DNA from: Burkholderiales bacterium
GTDB taxonomy: Bacteria; Pseudomonadota; Gammaproteobacteria; Burkholderiales; Burkholderiaceae
NCBI GenBank assembly: GCA_947372535.1
Contig: CANBUA010000001.1
Coordinates: 4,017-68,016, forward strand
DNA length: 64,000 nucleotides
Reading direction: 5' to 3'
The notes under the pieces are model-generated. The model saw only the letters and a program-made list of their open reading frames with translations, ran no database searches and was not told the DNA's origin. Of this stretch, positions 21,001 through 28,313 are shown one piece after another. Both the position numbers and the translations under genes were made by a program. Numbering within the stretch: the stretch's first letter is position 1; every line of letters starts with the position of its first letter.

Positions 21001-22072
21001 AGGTGCTGGTGCACGTGCTACCGGCGCCACAGCAGGCGCCAGCCACCGCCGCCGCCGAAGGCACCGTGATGGTCGATGCCCCGGTGGAACGCACGCATTT
21101 GGCCGAAGTGCTGCCCGTGCCCATGGCGATCGTCGAATTGGCGGTGATGTTGCCACCCACCGAGCTGTTGGTCGTCATGCTGACATAGGACTGCGCCTTG
21201 ATGCCACCGCCGATGGTGGCACTGCCATGGATGTCGACATAGGTGCCAAGCGCATTGAGCGAACCACCCACCGTGGTCGCCGCCCCCGTGTCGATGTACG
21301 ACGTGGCCGAGGTGATCGAACCCGTGATGTTGCTGCTGCCACCTGTGTCCACATAGGTCTGGGAATAGATGGAGCCGTTGACCGTGGCGTTGCCCCCCAG
21401 GCTGACATAAGTGGTGGTGGTGGTGATCGAGCCGTTGAACACGTTGTGCCCAGCAGCGGACAGCAGATAAGCCACTGTGTCCCCGTCGATGCGGTTGTAC
21501 GAGTTGATGGTGAGCGTGCCGCCAGAGCTAACGCCGCCCACCGTCGTGTAGTTGACGGCGGTGCCCGTCAGCAAGGTGATGGCCCCTGTCACGGTGGTCA
21601 AGGTGCCGGCCACGTTCGTGCCCGCCCCCAGGGAGATGGCCCCCCCACCGGTCGTGGTGATGCTGCCGCCATAGGTCACGGCGCCGGAACTGACCACGGA
21701 GCCTGAATTGACGTTGCCCTTGATGGTGGCGCCACTGGCCGCCGTCAAGGCGCCTGTCATGGTCAATGTCAGGTTGGCGACCCCCGCAGCGTTGATCTGG
21801 GCATTGTTGGCGCTCAGCGACGTCAAGGTGATGGTGGTGCTGGGGTTGACCACCGTGACCGTGTCCCCTGAGCTCAGGCTCAGCGCCCCACAGGTGTAAG
21901 AGGTGCCGCTGCCGCTGCAGCCGCCAGGCAGGGCACCAGGGAAACTGTAGCTGGCGGCCCAGGCTGACGACGAAACCGACAGCCCCCCCAGCAGCCAACA
22001 AGCCAAGGTCAGGCCTGTGGCCATGGCCCGATCGGCAAACTTGCAAATCCAATTGAACATCACGCGCGTCAT
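18068..22072 (-). CDS. mshQ: Giant MshQ-like protein with beta-solenoid, LamG and DUF6701 regions
   Basis: A secreted protein of about 1334 residues. After a signal peptide (ending SSSAWA) come: a Gly/Thr/Ser-rich region; six or so ~18-residue repeats at ~210-322 of the pattern x-V-x-G-x-I, bactofilin/beta-solenoid-like; a short CCGAGSTCTSTC cluster; a LamG/concanavalin-like domain at ~375-600 (LFAEYSFEQ, then DATWTHVVVTWKF, LYVDGVQQ); one PHHLEVTT...YCGMG module at ~609-715; and a long C-terminal region (~725-1334) shared with the neighbouring gene and ending FGVYAPETKRTIHVRELF. That C-terminal region is the DUF6701/MshQ type. ATG at 22072 is used; an ATG at 22120 with GGAG five bases upstream is a real alternative. 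Likely a surface or pilus-associated adhesin. Confidence 0.85.
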   Translation of the reverse strand: MTRVMFNWICKFADRAMATGLTLACWLLGGLSVSSSAWAASYSFPGALPGGCSGSGTSYTCGALSLSSGDTVTVVNPSTTITLTSLSANNAQINAAGVANLTLTMTGALTAASGATIKGNVNSGSVVSSGAVTYGGSITTTGGGAISLGAGTNVAGTLTTVTGAITLLTGTAVNYTTVGGVSSGGTLTINSYNRIDGDTVAYLLSAAGHNVFNGSITTTTTYVSLGGNATVNGSIYSQTYVDTGGSSNITGSITSATSYIDTGAATTVGGSLNALGTYVDIHGSATIGGGIKAQSYVSMTTNSSVGGNITANSTIAMGTGSTSAKCVRSTGASTITVPSAAAVAGACCGAGSTCTSTCVSGTPKPATCSWPSSGLFAEYSFEQNSYDGTDGEVLDSSGNKRHGKIVGGASSTSSGKFCRGLLIPRNLTTAIDAFDTGIDVNAIGNSGTVAFWYKSVTTGVEHRMLYDASSSSSNQFYLYRDDANSGVDLNAYTTDGGGTSRNVDKLNAMSDATWTHVVVTWKFTTGTNATRMRLYVDGVQQDEQLFTVASGAIASAISTLYFGDNRVAGSAEVNSAYGYFDQIKLYDAELTAAEVSTVYAESPSCSTPGPHHLEVTTSSASGVTCNPLTYTIKACANADCSSTYTTGMSGNLVLSGTPTVNYTSAFTIPAASATTTVAAHITTAGAVTAGLSSLSPVPSAGSSPYCGMGTAASAGGSCVYTANTSGILFSVPNHVAEVSQAVTVSAVRSSDNGLVCTPAFASVNRDVTFKCTYGNPTTGTKAVRVGGAALNASNNAAAVCDATGRAVNLSFDASGVASTTVQYADVGQVGMTAAYTGTGTEAGLSVAGSATFVAAPYRFDVAVTSASPLTAASSFNGTVTARNALNATTPNFGRETSPEGVTLGFARAKPSGMGAVNGTFTGSVGAFTAGVATSTNMAWTEVGQGDVTALLSSGSYLSSGFHVAGNSGNATAWTACAVQGGTCALPTGATALVSYGANGLYKYAAGQTGSVACTNAVFTDPIPAVTKNCAYIVTSGADTTVTGAAGPFRPHHLDLGVTDACSTFTYSGQPFGVTVTARNAASATTLNYDGGLSSSPAQDITLSATTNGGTGTSSNFSVLKGNFAAGVATVTASSTSPSFVFSQKQTSPTSVTVRAVDANGISSSGYAEGSVALRSGQLKFANTFGSEKSNLSVQVSAQHWSGKAWILNSADNCTTVPMAAVGRSNYLDYKGASTAAWSTTASSVVIGGGNGTLSLSAPSPTATGSVDIAFNLGATTTDNACLSSHATTTGANLSWLRARNGNCAVTFDRDPSARITFGVYAPETKRTIHVRELF
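21105..21445 (-). repeat. Six ~18-residue solenoid repeats inside the second MshQ-like gene
   Basis: Successive units begin NVFNGSI, NATVNGSI, SSNITGSI, ATTVGGSL, SATIGGGI and SSVGGNI, each followed by a strand such as TYVSLGG, TYVDTGG, SYIDTGA, TYVDIHG or SYVSMTT. The regular spacing of ~18-19 residues and the alternating small/hydrophobic pattern match a right-handed beta-solenoid as in bactofilin-like polymer-forming domains. The periodicity is seen; the fold is inferred. Confidence 0.7.
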
Positions 22073-22277
22073 GGTCAGACTGCCTCTCCAGGTACTGCAG
22101 GCATCGATCAGCTTGATCATCACTACTCCAGGCTGTGATGGCAGCAACATTCCAGACCCGCTTTGGGGCGTGGGCGCCGCAACCATTCGATGCAATGGCC
22201 AAGGAGCCGCCAATGTCTACATTGTCCTCAGCCTCATTCAGTGATGTGCGTGAAATAAGCCATGAATGTCGGTCGAT

Positions 22278-25200
22278 TCAGAACACATCTCGCAGATGGA
22301 CGGTTCTCTGGGTCTCGGGCGAATACACACCGAAGCTGATGCGCGCCGACGGATCGCGGTCGTAGGTGGCCGCGCAATTGCCGTTGCGCGAACGCAGCCA
22401 ACTCAAGCCGGCGCCCGTGGTCACGGCATGCGTGCTCAGGCAGCCGTTGTCCGCAGTGGTGGCGCCCAGGTTGAACGCAATGCCCACGCTGCCGGTGGCA
22501 GTCGGCGAAGGGGCGCCCAAGGTCAAGGTGCCATTGCCACCGCTGATGACCACCGCATTGGTCGTCGCCCCCACGGGCGTGACCGTGGTGGTCCAGGCTG
22601 CCGTGCTGGCGCCTTTGTTGTCGACATAGCCGGAGCGACTCACCGCCGAGACCGGCACCACCGAGCACACATCGAGGTTGTTGAGGATCCAGGCCTTGCC
22701 GCTCCAGTACTGCGCCTGCACAGGGATGTCCAGGCTCGCTTTCTCGGAGGCAAAAGCATTGGAAAAAGTCAGGCGTCCGCTGCGCATCCCCAGGGTGGGC
22801 TCGGCATATCCGCTCGACGAAATCGAATCCGCGTCCAGCGCACGCAGGGTGATGGCCGTGGCCCCGGTGAGCTTGCTGGTGAAAGTGAAGACATTGCTGA
22901 AAGTCGCGACGCCGGCAACAAAGCTGGCCGGCAGCAAGCTGCCCGTGCCCAAGCTGCCATTGCTGCCATTGACGGCAGACAAGGTGACATTTTTGGCGAA
23001 GTTGGGAGCGGTGTCGACCGTGCCGTCGTAGTTGGCTGTCGTGACACCTGCCGCATTGACCGCCGTCACCGTCTGGGTAAAGGGCTGGCCGCTGTATGAA
23101 AACGAACCGGCCAGACAGGTTTGTGGGGCGGTGATGTTGAAGTGATGTGGAACGAACGGTCCGAAGGCTCCGGTGTAGAAATAATCCGTCGCCGCACCCG
23201 TGATGAGCCAGTAGTCGCAGTGTTTGGCCGCACCCACCGCAGGATCGCCAAATACGGCGTTGCTGCAAGTGACCGTGCCCGACAAATCCGTCCGGGATTT
23301 GACAAAGCCGCTGGCGCTGTACCGCACCAGGGCCGTGACGCCCGATGGCAAGTTGCAGGTCCAATTTTCGTTCGCGCAGCTGTACATGCCGGAAGATGAG
23401 CCGCCGGTCACGGGCAAACCTGAACCGAGGTAGTTGCCGCTTGTCAAAAGCGCAGAGACGTCCCCTCGCCCCACCTCGCTCCATGTCAGATTGCTGCCTG
23501 TCGCCACGCCTGCAGTGAAACTGCCCAAGGTCCCGCTGAACGTGCCATTGACCGCATTGTTGCCTTTGGGCTGAGCGCGTACAAAAGTCAGCGTTGCGCC
23601 TTCTGGCGAACTCTCCCTGCCAAAGTTGGGTGTGGCCACGCTGTTGTAGTTCAAGGCGGTGACGGACGCAGAAAACGTACCGCCCGCCACGATGTTGCCT
23701 GTTCCAACACGGCTGACTCCGAAGGTATACGGCGCGGCAATGACGCTGTCGCTGCCCGCCATGAGCAGGCCAGCATCCGTGCCGGATCCGGTGTAGCTGG
23801 CCGTCAACCCCACCTGTCCGGCATCTGCATACTGGAACGTGGTGGTCGCCACACCGCTGGCGTTGAAGGCCAGGCTCACACTGCGCCCCGTGCCGTCGCA
23901 AGCCGATGTTGCGCTGTTGGCGGCATTGAGTGCAGAGCCGCCCACGATCACTGGCTTGGTGCCCGTGGAGGGGTTGGCATAGGTGCATTTGAAAAGGACG
24001 GATTTGCTGACACTGGCAAAACCCGGCGTGCAGACCGCACCGTTGTCGGATGCTTTCACCGCCGTGACCGTGACCGATTGCGGAACATCCGAGTAATGGT
24101 TGGGCACATCAAACAGCAAGGCGGATGTGCTGGTGGTGAAGTTGCAACTGCCACCACTCGTGGCCGCCACACCCATGCCGCAATAGGTGCCCGGGCTGCC
24201 CAGCGGGACGGGCACCACCAGCGACAAGGCCGCCGTCACCGTGCCGGCCGTGGTCGCTTGGGCCGTGGCCGTGGCGGTGCCACTGGCGGGGATGGTGAAC
24301 AGCTGCGTGCCTGGATTGACCGTCACGCCCGTGCCGCTGACGGTCAGCGTGCCAGCGACGCCGCCAGTGTAGACCGAGGTGCAGGAGGCATCCACGCAGG
24401 CCTTGAGCGTGTAGGTGATGGGGTTGCAAGTCACGCCGCTGCTGGCCGATGTGGTCACCTCGATATGGTGCAGGCCCAGGCTGATCGTCATGGCGCAGCT
24501 GTTGCCGTTGGCCGCCGCCACCCCCATGCCGCAATACAGAGAGGCTGCGGGCGCGGGGCTGGGCGAGGTGATCGATGCCGTCGCCGTGCCGAAGGTCATG
24601 GTTGCAGCCACCGTCGTCGATGAGGTGCCTGCCGTGATGCTGAAGGCCGCCGCAGGCGAGTAACTGGCGACCACGCCACTGATGGCCAAGGTCCCCGTGA
24701 CGCCCCCGGTGTAGAGCGTGCTGCAGGCGGCATCGGCGCAGGCCTTGATCGTGTAGGTCACGCTGACCCCAGCCGCCGCGCTGCTGGCCGCCGTGGTGAG
24801 TTCCAGGTGATGCAGCCCCAGCACCGTCAAGGTACAGGCGTTGCCGCTGGCGGCCGCCACGCCCATGCCGCAATACACCGCCGGCGTGCCGCTGATGGTT
24901 CGACTGGGGGCGCTCAGTGCCACCGTGGCGGCGCCACCAGAGCCCATGCTGGCCTGGATGGTGGTGCTGCCGCTGCGGGCGCCGATGGTGTAGGTCGAGG
25001 TTCCGGGGTAGCTGACGGTGCCGGCCCCCGTGATGCCCAGGGTGCCGGACAAGCCCGTGGTGTAGAGCGTGCAGGCCGCGTCGGAGCAGGACTTGACCGT
25101 GAAGGTCACTGGCGTGCCAGCCGTGACGGTCGCGCCTGGCGTGGTGATCTCGACATGGTGAGGGCCCACCAGCGGGTCCACGTAGCTGAGGTTGTCAATG

Positions 25201-25880
25201 TCGAAGTTCTGGCTGGCGTTGCTGCCCAGGAAGCCGCAACCACCGCATCGGCTGTTGAAGAACTGCACCTTGGTGATGGTGACGCCTGAGGCCGGCGTAT
25301 AAGTCAGGTAGGCGCTGTCATAGGAGTTCCCGCCCAGGATGAAAGACAGCAGATTGCTCAGGAAACTCGCCAGCCAGTTGCTGGGAACATACTGGCCCAC
25401 GCAGGTCGAGGTGGCGGTGCTCTGGCAGTTGTAGAGCGTGACCGTGGTGTTGTCGCTGAAGGTGTAGGTCACGTACTGCGAGTTCTCGTCCTTGAGGGAC
25501 AAGCCCCACAGGAAGGCCACATAACTGGTCCCGCCATTGGGAAAATTGATGGTCAGGGACGAAGCACTGGCCCCTGTGCCCGAGGCGATCTCCACCGAGT
25601 TGCCCGCAAAGCCTGTCAGCCCGGTGCTGGTGTCGTTGTACTTGATGGAGGCGCCACTGGCCAGGGAGGATGAATAGCTCAGCCGTGTCGCAGTCTGCTC
25701 GGCGGCCAGGGTCACGGTGCTGAAGTCGACCGTGCGCAGGTTGGCGTACGCCGTCGGGGTGTTGAAACCAGCTTGCCCGGTCGTGGTCATGACCCAGCCT
25801 GCCTGCGCGGGCTGCCATGGGCAGGCCAGCAAGGCCCACAGGCCCAGCCACCCCAGCAAACGACGCATCATCTTGTTCAC
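22278..25880 (-). CDS. Giant MshQ-like protein with three internal repeats (DUF6701)
   Basis: A 1200-residue secreted protein. The signal peptide ends PAQAG. Residues ~28-238 form a jelly-roll-like domain with two cysteine pairs (RCGGCGF among them). Three modules of ~112-115 residues follow at ~239-353, ~354-466 and ~467-583; each starts (G/P)HH(V/L/I)E(I/L/V)TT, contains a KxCxDAxC core and closes YCGMGVAA. The C-terminal ~615 residues align throughout with the neighbouring giant protein (shared LLFDVPNH/ILFSVPNH, SGQPF, HWSGKAWILN-type and FGVYSPETQRTVHLRDVF stretches), so the two genes are tandem paralogues. Start is GTG at 25880 with GAGG upstream; ATG codons follow three codons later. 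It lies directly after the pilin genes. Confidence 0.83.
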   Translation of the reverse strand: MNKMMRRLLGWLGLWALLACPWQPAQAGWVMTTTGQAGFNTPTAYANLRTVDFSTVTLAAEQTATRLSYSSSLASGASIKYNDTSTGLTGFAGNSVEIASGTGASASSLTINFPNGGTSYVAFLWGLSLKDENSQYVTYTFSDNTTVTLYNCQSTATSTCVGQYVPSNWLASFLSNLLSFILGGNSYDSAYLTYTPASGVTITKVQFFNSRCGGCGFLGSNASQNFDIDNLSYVDPLVGPHHVEITTPGATVTAGTPVTFTVKSCSDAACTLYTTGLSGTLGITGAGTVSYPGTSTYTIGARSGSTTIQASMGSGGAATVALSAPSRTISGTPAVYCGMGVAAASGNACTLTVLGLHHLELTTAASSAAAGVSVTYTIKACADAACSTLYTGGVTGTLAISGVVASYSPAAAFSITAGTSSTTVAATMTFGTATASITSPSPAPAASLYCGMGVAAANGNSCAMTISLGLHHIEVTTSASSGVTCNPITYTLKACVDASCTSVYTGGVAGTLTVSGTGVTVNPGTQLFTIPASGTATATAQATTAGTVTAALSLVVPVPLGSPGTYCGMGVAATSGGSCNFTTSTSALLFDVPNHYSDVPQSVTVTAVKASDNGAVCTPGFASVSKSVLFKCTYANPSTGTKPVIVGGSALNAANSATSACDGTGRSVSLAFNASGVATTTFQYADAGQVGLTASYTGSGTDAGLLMAGSDSVIAAPYTFGVSRVGTGNIVAGGTFSASVTALNYNSVATPNFGRESSPEGATLTFVRAQPKGNNAVNGTFSGTLGSFTAGVATGSNLTWSEVGRGDVSALLTSGNYLGSGLPVTGGSSSGMYSCANENWTCNLPSGVTALVRYSASGFVKSRTDLSGTVTCSNAVFGDPAVGAAKHCDYWLITGAATDYFYTGAFGPFVPHHFNITAPQTCLAGSFSYSGQPFTQTVTAVNAAGVTTANYDGTVDTAPNFAKNVTLSAVNGSNGSLGTGSLLPASFVAGVATFSNVFTFTSKLTGATAITLRALDADSISSSGYAEPTLGMRSGRLTFSNAFASEKASLDIPVQAQYWSGKAWILNNLDVCSVVPVSAVSRSGYVDNKGASTAAWTTTVTPVGATTNAVVISGGNGTLTLGAPSPTATGSVGIAFNLGATTADNGCLSTHAVTTGAGLSWLRSRNGNCAATYDRDPSARISFGVYSPETQRTVHLRDVF
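24131..25166 (-). repeat. Three tandem ~340-bp coding repeats in the first MshQ-like gene
   Basis: Each unit encodes a module with HH near its start, a KxCxDAxC core and a closing CGMGVAA. Units begin at about 25166, 24821 and 24484. A fourth, single copy of the same module is found in the neighbouring paralogue near 20245, where it precedes the shared C-terminal region. Unit boundaries are approximate. Confidence 0.75.
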
Positions 25881-26012
25881 GGTGGATTACCTCGACAAGC
25901 AGGCACGCTCGACAGGAGACGCCTTCAGGACATTGTGCGCATCAGGCCTGTTTTTCGCATGCCAAAAACGACCACAAATCCCGTCCTTGTCCTGCTTTCT
26001 GCAAAAGCTTGA

Positions 26013-26426
26013 TCAGAATCCAGCACCGATGCCGTCGAAGGTGGCCGTTTGAAGGGTCGAGTTCTGGGTGACGGTGCAAGCCGTTGACACCCCCGAGGTC
26101 AAAGCCCCGGCCGCCACGGTGTAGCCAGTAGGAACCTCGCTGTTGTGGAGGAGGGCTTTGACGCCCGTGGCGCTGGTGCCATCGCAGTTGTTCACCAGGA
26201 CACACTTGCCTGCCGTGGGCACATTGCTGGTGACCAGACAACCACCATAGTTGATGGACATGGCACTGCCCAGCGTGCCAACCACCCCATTGAGCGCCGC
26301 GCTTTCCGCATTGGCCTGCACGTTCACAAACTTGGGCAAGGCCGTGGCCGCCAGGACGCCGAGGATCACGATCACCACGATCAGCTCGATCATCGTGAAG
26401 CCTGACTGCATTCGCTTCTTGGTCAT
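26013..26426 (-). CDS. Second MshA-like type IV pilin
   Basis: A 137-residue prepilin: leader MTKKRMQSG, cleavage site SGFTMIELIVVIVILG with E at +5, the helix ending AATALPKFVNV, and a small globular domain with four cysteines (GGCLV, GKCVLV, NNCDG, TACTV). It is roughly 78 percent identical by eye to the pilin just upstream, including an identical C-terminus TATFDGIGAGF. ATG at 26426 has GGAG eight bases upstream. It could be an alternative major pilin or take the place of MshB. It is separated from the first pilin gene by 107 bp holding a perfect 30-bp palindrome. Confidence 0.9.
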   Translation of the reverse strand: MTKKRMQSGFTMIELIVVIVILGVLAATALPKFVNVQANAESAALNGVVGTLGSAMSINYGGCLVTSNVPTAGKCVLVNNCDGTSATGVKALLHNSEVPTGYTVAAGALTSGVSTACTVTQNSTLQTATFDGIGAGF

Positions 26427-26458
26427 GGGCACTCCAATGTCTTGATGGCTTGACAAGC

Positions 26459-26488
26459 GCGCTAATCCAGCACGTGCTGGATTAGCGC
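26459..26488. repeat. Perfect 30-bp palindrome between the two pilin genes
   Basis: Two 15-base arms meet with no loop at CAC/GTG; each arm reads GCGCTAATCCAGCAC. As RNA it would form a strong stem-loop 45 bases after the stop of the first pilin gene. No T-run follows on the minus strand, so it is not a classical intrinsic terminator. It could stabilise the upstream pilin mRNA, mark a processing site, or be a protein-binding site. Confidence 0.85.
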
Positions 26489-26533
26489 ATTCGGCGTCAG
26501 GGACCCGGCCCAGGCCCGTTGTCAGCCGTTGGC

Positions 26534-26953
26534 TTAGAAGCCGGCACCGATGCCATCGAAGGTGGCTGTCTGGAGGGTCGACGTCTGCGTCACGGTGCAG
26601 GCAGTCGAGACACCCGACGTCAGCGCGGCCGCAGCCACTGTGTAGCCCGTGGGCACCGTATTGCCTTGCAGCAGGGCTTTGATGCCAGTCGCGCTAAGGC
26701 CGTCACACGTGTTCACCAGCACGCACCGGCCTGCCTGGGGGGCGTTATTCGTCACCAGGCATCCACCATAGTTGACAGACATGGCACTGGCCATGGCACC
26801 GGCCACACCAGCCAAGGCAGCCGCTTCCGCGTTCTGACGCACGTTCACGAATTTGGGCAAGGCCGTCGCGGCCAGAACGCCCAGGATGACGATGACCACG
26901 ATCAATTCGATCATGGTGAAACCAGTTTGAATGCTGCGGTTGCTGCGTTTCAT
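26534..26953 (-). CDS. mshA: Major MSHA-type pilin MshA
   Basis: A 139-residue type IVa prepilin. Leader MKRSNRSIQTG, cleavage before FTMIELIVVIVILGVLA, E at +5; then helix ALPKFVNVRQNAEAAAL and a compact C-terminal domain with four cysteines and the end TATFDGIGAGF. ATG at 26953 has AGAGG eight bases upstream, a strong site. It is the first of the two pilin genes after mshG, with 94 bp between, enough room for its own promoter. Being first, well spaced and with a strong ribosome binding site, it is the likelier major subunit. Confidence 0.92.
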   Translation of the reverse strand: MKRSNRSIQTGFTMIELIVVIVILGVLAATALPKFVNVRQNAEAAALAGVAGAMASAMSVNYGGCLVTNNAPQAGRCVLVNTCDGLSATGIKALLQGNTVPTGYTVAAAALTSGVSTACTVTQTSTLQTATFDGIGAGF

Positions 26954-27047
26954 GGAAGTACCTCTTTCAACAATTAAAGGCCGGGGTTATTGCCGCTCAG
27001 CACGGCTTGGTCGTCAATGCACGATGATTCTTTTTCGACATGTCAAA

Positions 27048-28313
27048 TCATTTCTTGAACGACATTTGTCCAAGATTCCACATCGGGAGGAAAACGCCGA
27101 GGGCCAGGATCAACACCATGATCCCGAGGAAGACGATGAGGATGGGCTCGATCTGCTGCGAGAGGGTCTTGAGTGCATATTGCACATCGTTTCCATACAT
27201 CTCGCCGATCTCTTCGAGCAGCTCGTCGATCATCCCGGTCTCTTCGCCAATGGCGATCATCTGCAGCACGACCGGCGTGAACACACCGGCCCAGGCCGCT
27301 GCATGCGCCATGCTTTCGCCGCGCATGATGTGGTCTTTCATGCCTTCGACACGCTGGCTGATGTAGGCGTTGTCGGCCGTCATGGCCACGCCGCCCAGGG
27401 CTTTTTCGATGGGCACACCGCTGCGCAAAGCCAGTGCGAACGCCCGTGTGAAGCGCGCCAGTGAGGCTTTCGTCACGATGTCGCCCACCAGCGGCATCTT
27501 GAGGACCGAGCGGTCCCAGATGAGGCGACCCTCCGGTGTGGTCAACCAATACTTGAACAGCGCGAACGCTGCAAACGCGCCAATCAACATGGACCAGCCA
27601 TGCTTGACCGTGAACTCCGACGTGGCCAACAAGATCTTGGTTGCCAACGGCAATTCCGTGCCAAAACCCTTGAACACCTCCGCAAAAGCGGGGATGACCA
27701 TGACATTGATCACACCGATGGCCGCGACCATGGCCATGATCACAAAGCTGGGATAGCGCAACGCCGACTTGACCTGCTGGCGCATGAACTGCTCGAACTC
27801 AAGGTGCTGGAACAAGCGCAGGAAGACCTCTTCCATGCGGCCCGAGGCCTCGCCCACCTTCACCATGGACACGAAAAAGTTGTCGAACACCTTGGGGTGG
27901 TGCAGCATGGCGGCGGAAAACTCGATGCCGCCCTCCAGGCTGCGGCGCAGGTCCAGCAGCACCGCTTTCATGGTCGGATTGGTCGTTGTTTCCTGCAAGC
28001 CAGCCAGCGCCCGCAGGATGGGGACACCGGCCTTGAACAAGGTGTAGATCTGCCGACAAAACAGCATCACATCGGTGGTCAGGATCTTGGGCTGCATCCA
28101 GGAGGGCTTGCTCACGGGCTCGCCTGCGCCACCACCGCCCCCGCTGCTGCCGGCCGGCTTGCTGGCGGACTGCATGTTGTTGACCGACTTGACGGTCAGG
28201 GGCACCAGGCCACGCATGGTCAACTGGTCAGCGGCGGCCGAGGATGAATCGGCATCCTCGACGCCTTCGACCATGCCATGCGGCCCCCGGGCCTTGTAGA
28301 CGTATTTGCCCAT
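27048..28313 (-). CDS. mshG: MSHA pilus inner-membrane platform protein MshG
   Basis: A 421-residue PilC/GspF-type platform protein. It carries two T2SF domains (~100-225 and ~305-425 region) with three hydrophobic segments (SFVIMAMVAAIGVINVMVIP is one) and the typical GEASGRMEEVF and GEETGMIDELLEEIG repeats. A Gly/Ser-rich linker (GSSGGGGGAGE) precedes the first domain. ATG at 28313 overlaps the mshE stop as TGATG; the in-frame TTG one codon before is less likely. It works with MshE in pilin polymerisation. Confidence 0.94.
   Translation of the reverse strand: MGKYVYKARGPHGMVEGVEDADSSSAAADQLTMRGLVPLTVKSVNNMQSASKPAGSSGGGGGAGEPVSKPSWMQPKILTTDVMLFCRQIYTLFKAGVPILRALAGLQETTTNPTMKAVLLDLRRSLEGGIEFSAAMLHHPKVFDNFFVSMVKVGEASGRMEEVFLRLFQHLEFEQFMRQQVKSALRYPSFVIMAMVAAIGVINVMVIPAFAEVFKGFGTELPLATKILLATSEFTVKHGWSMLIGAFAAFALFKYWLTTPEGRLIWDRSVLKMPLVGDIVTKASLARFTRAFALALRSGVPIEKALGGVAMTADNAYISQRVEGMKDHIMRGESMAHAAAWAGVFTPVVLQMIAIGEETGMIDELLEEIGEMYGNDVQYALKTLSQQIEPILIVFLGIMVLILALGVFLPMWNLGQMSFKK

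Noticed and set aside
22234..23988. Open frame of ~580 codons in another minus-strand frame of the MshQ-like gene
   Set aside because: His/Gln/Arg-rich frame-shifted reading of the Thr/Gly/Ala-rich gene; the real frame has a signal peptide and homology to its neighbour.
24131..25166. CRISPR-like array from regularly spaced repeats
   Set aside because: Repeats are ~340 bp, inside a gene, and encode a repeated protein module.
26459..26488. Palindrome read as an intrinsic terminator
   Set aside because: No T-run follows on either strand; kept as a palindrome with unknown role.
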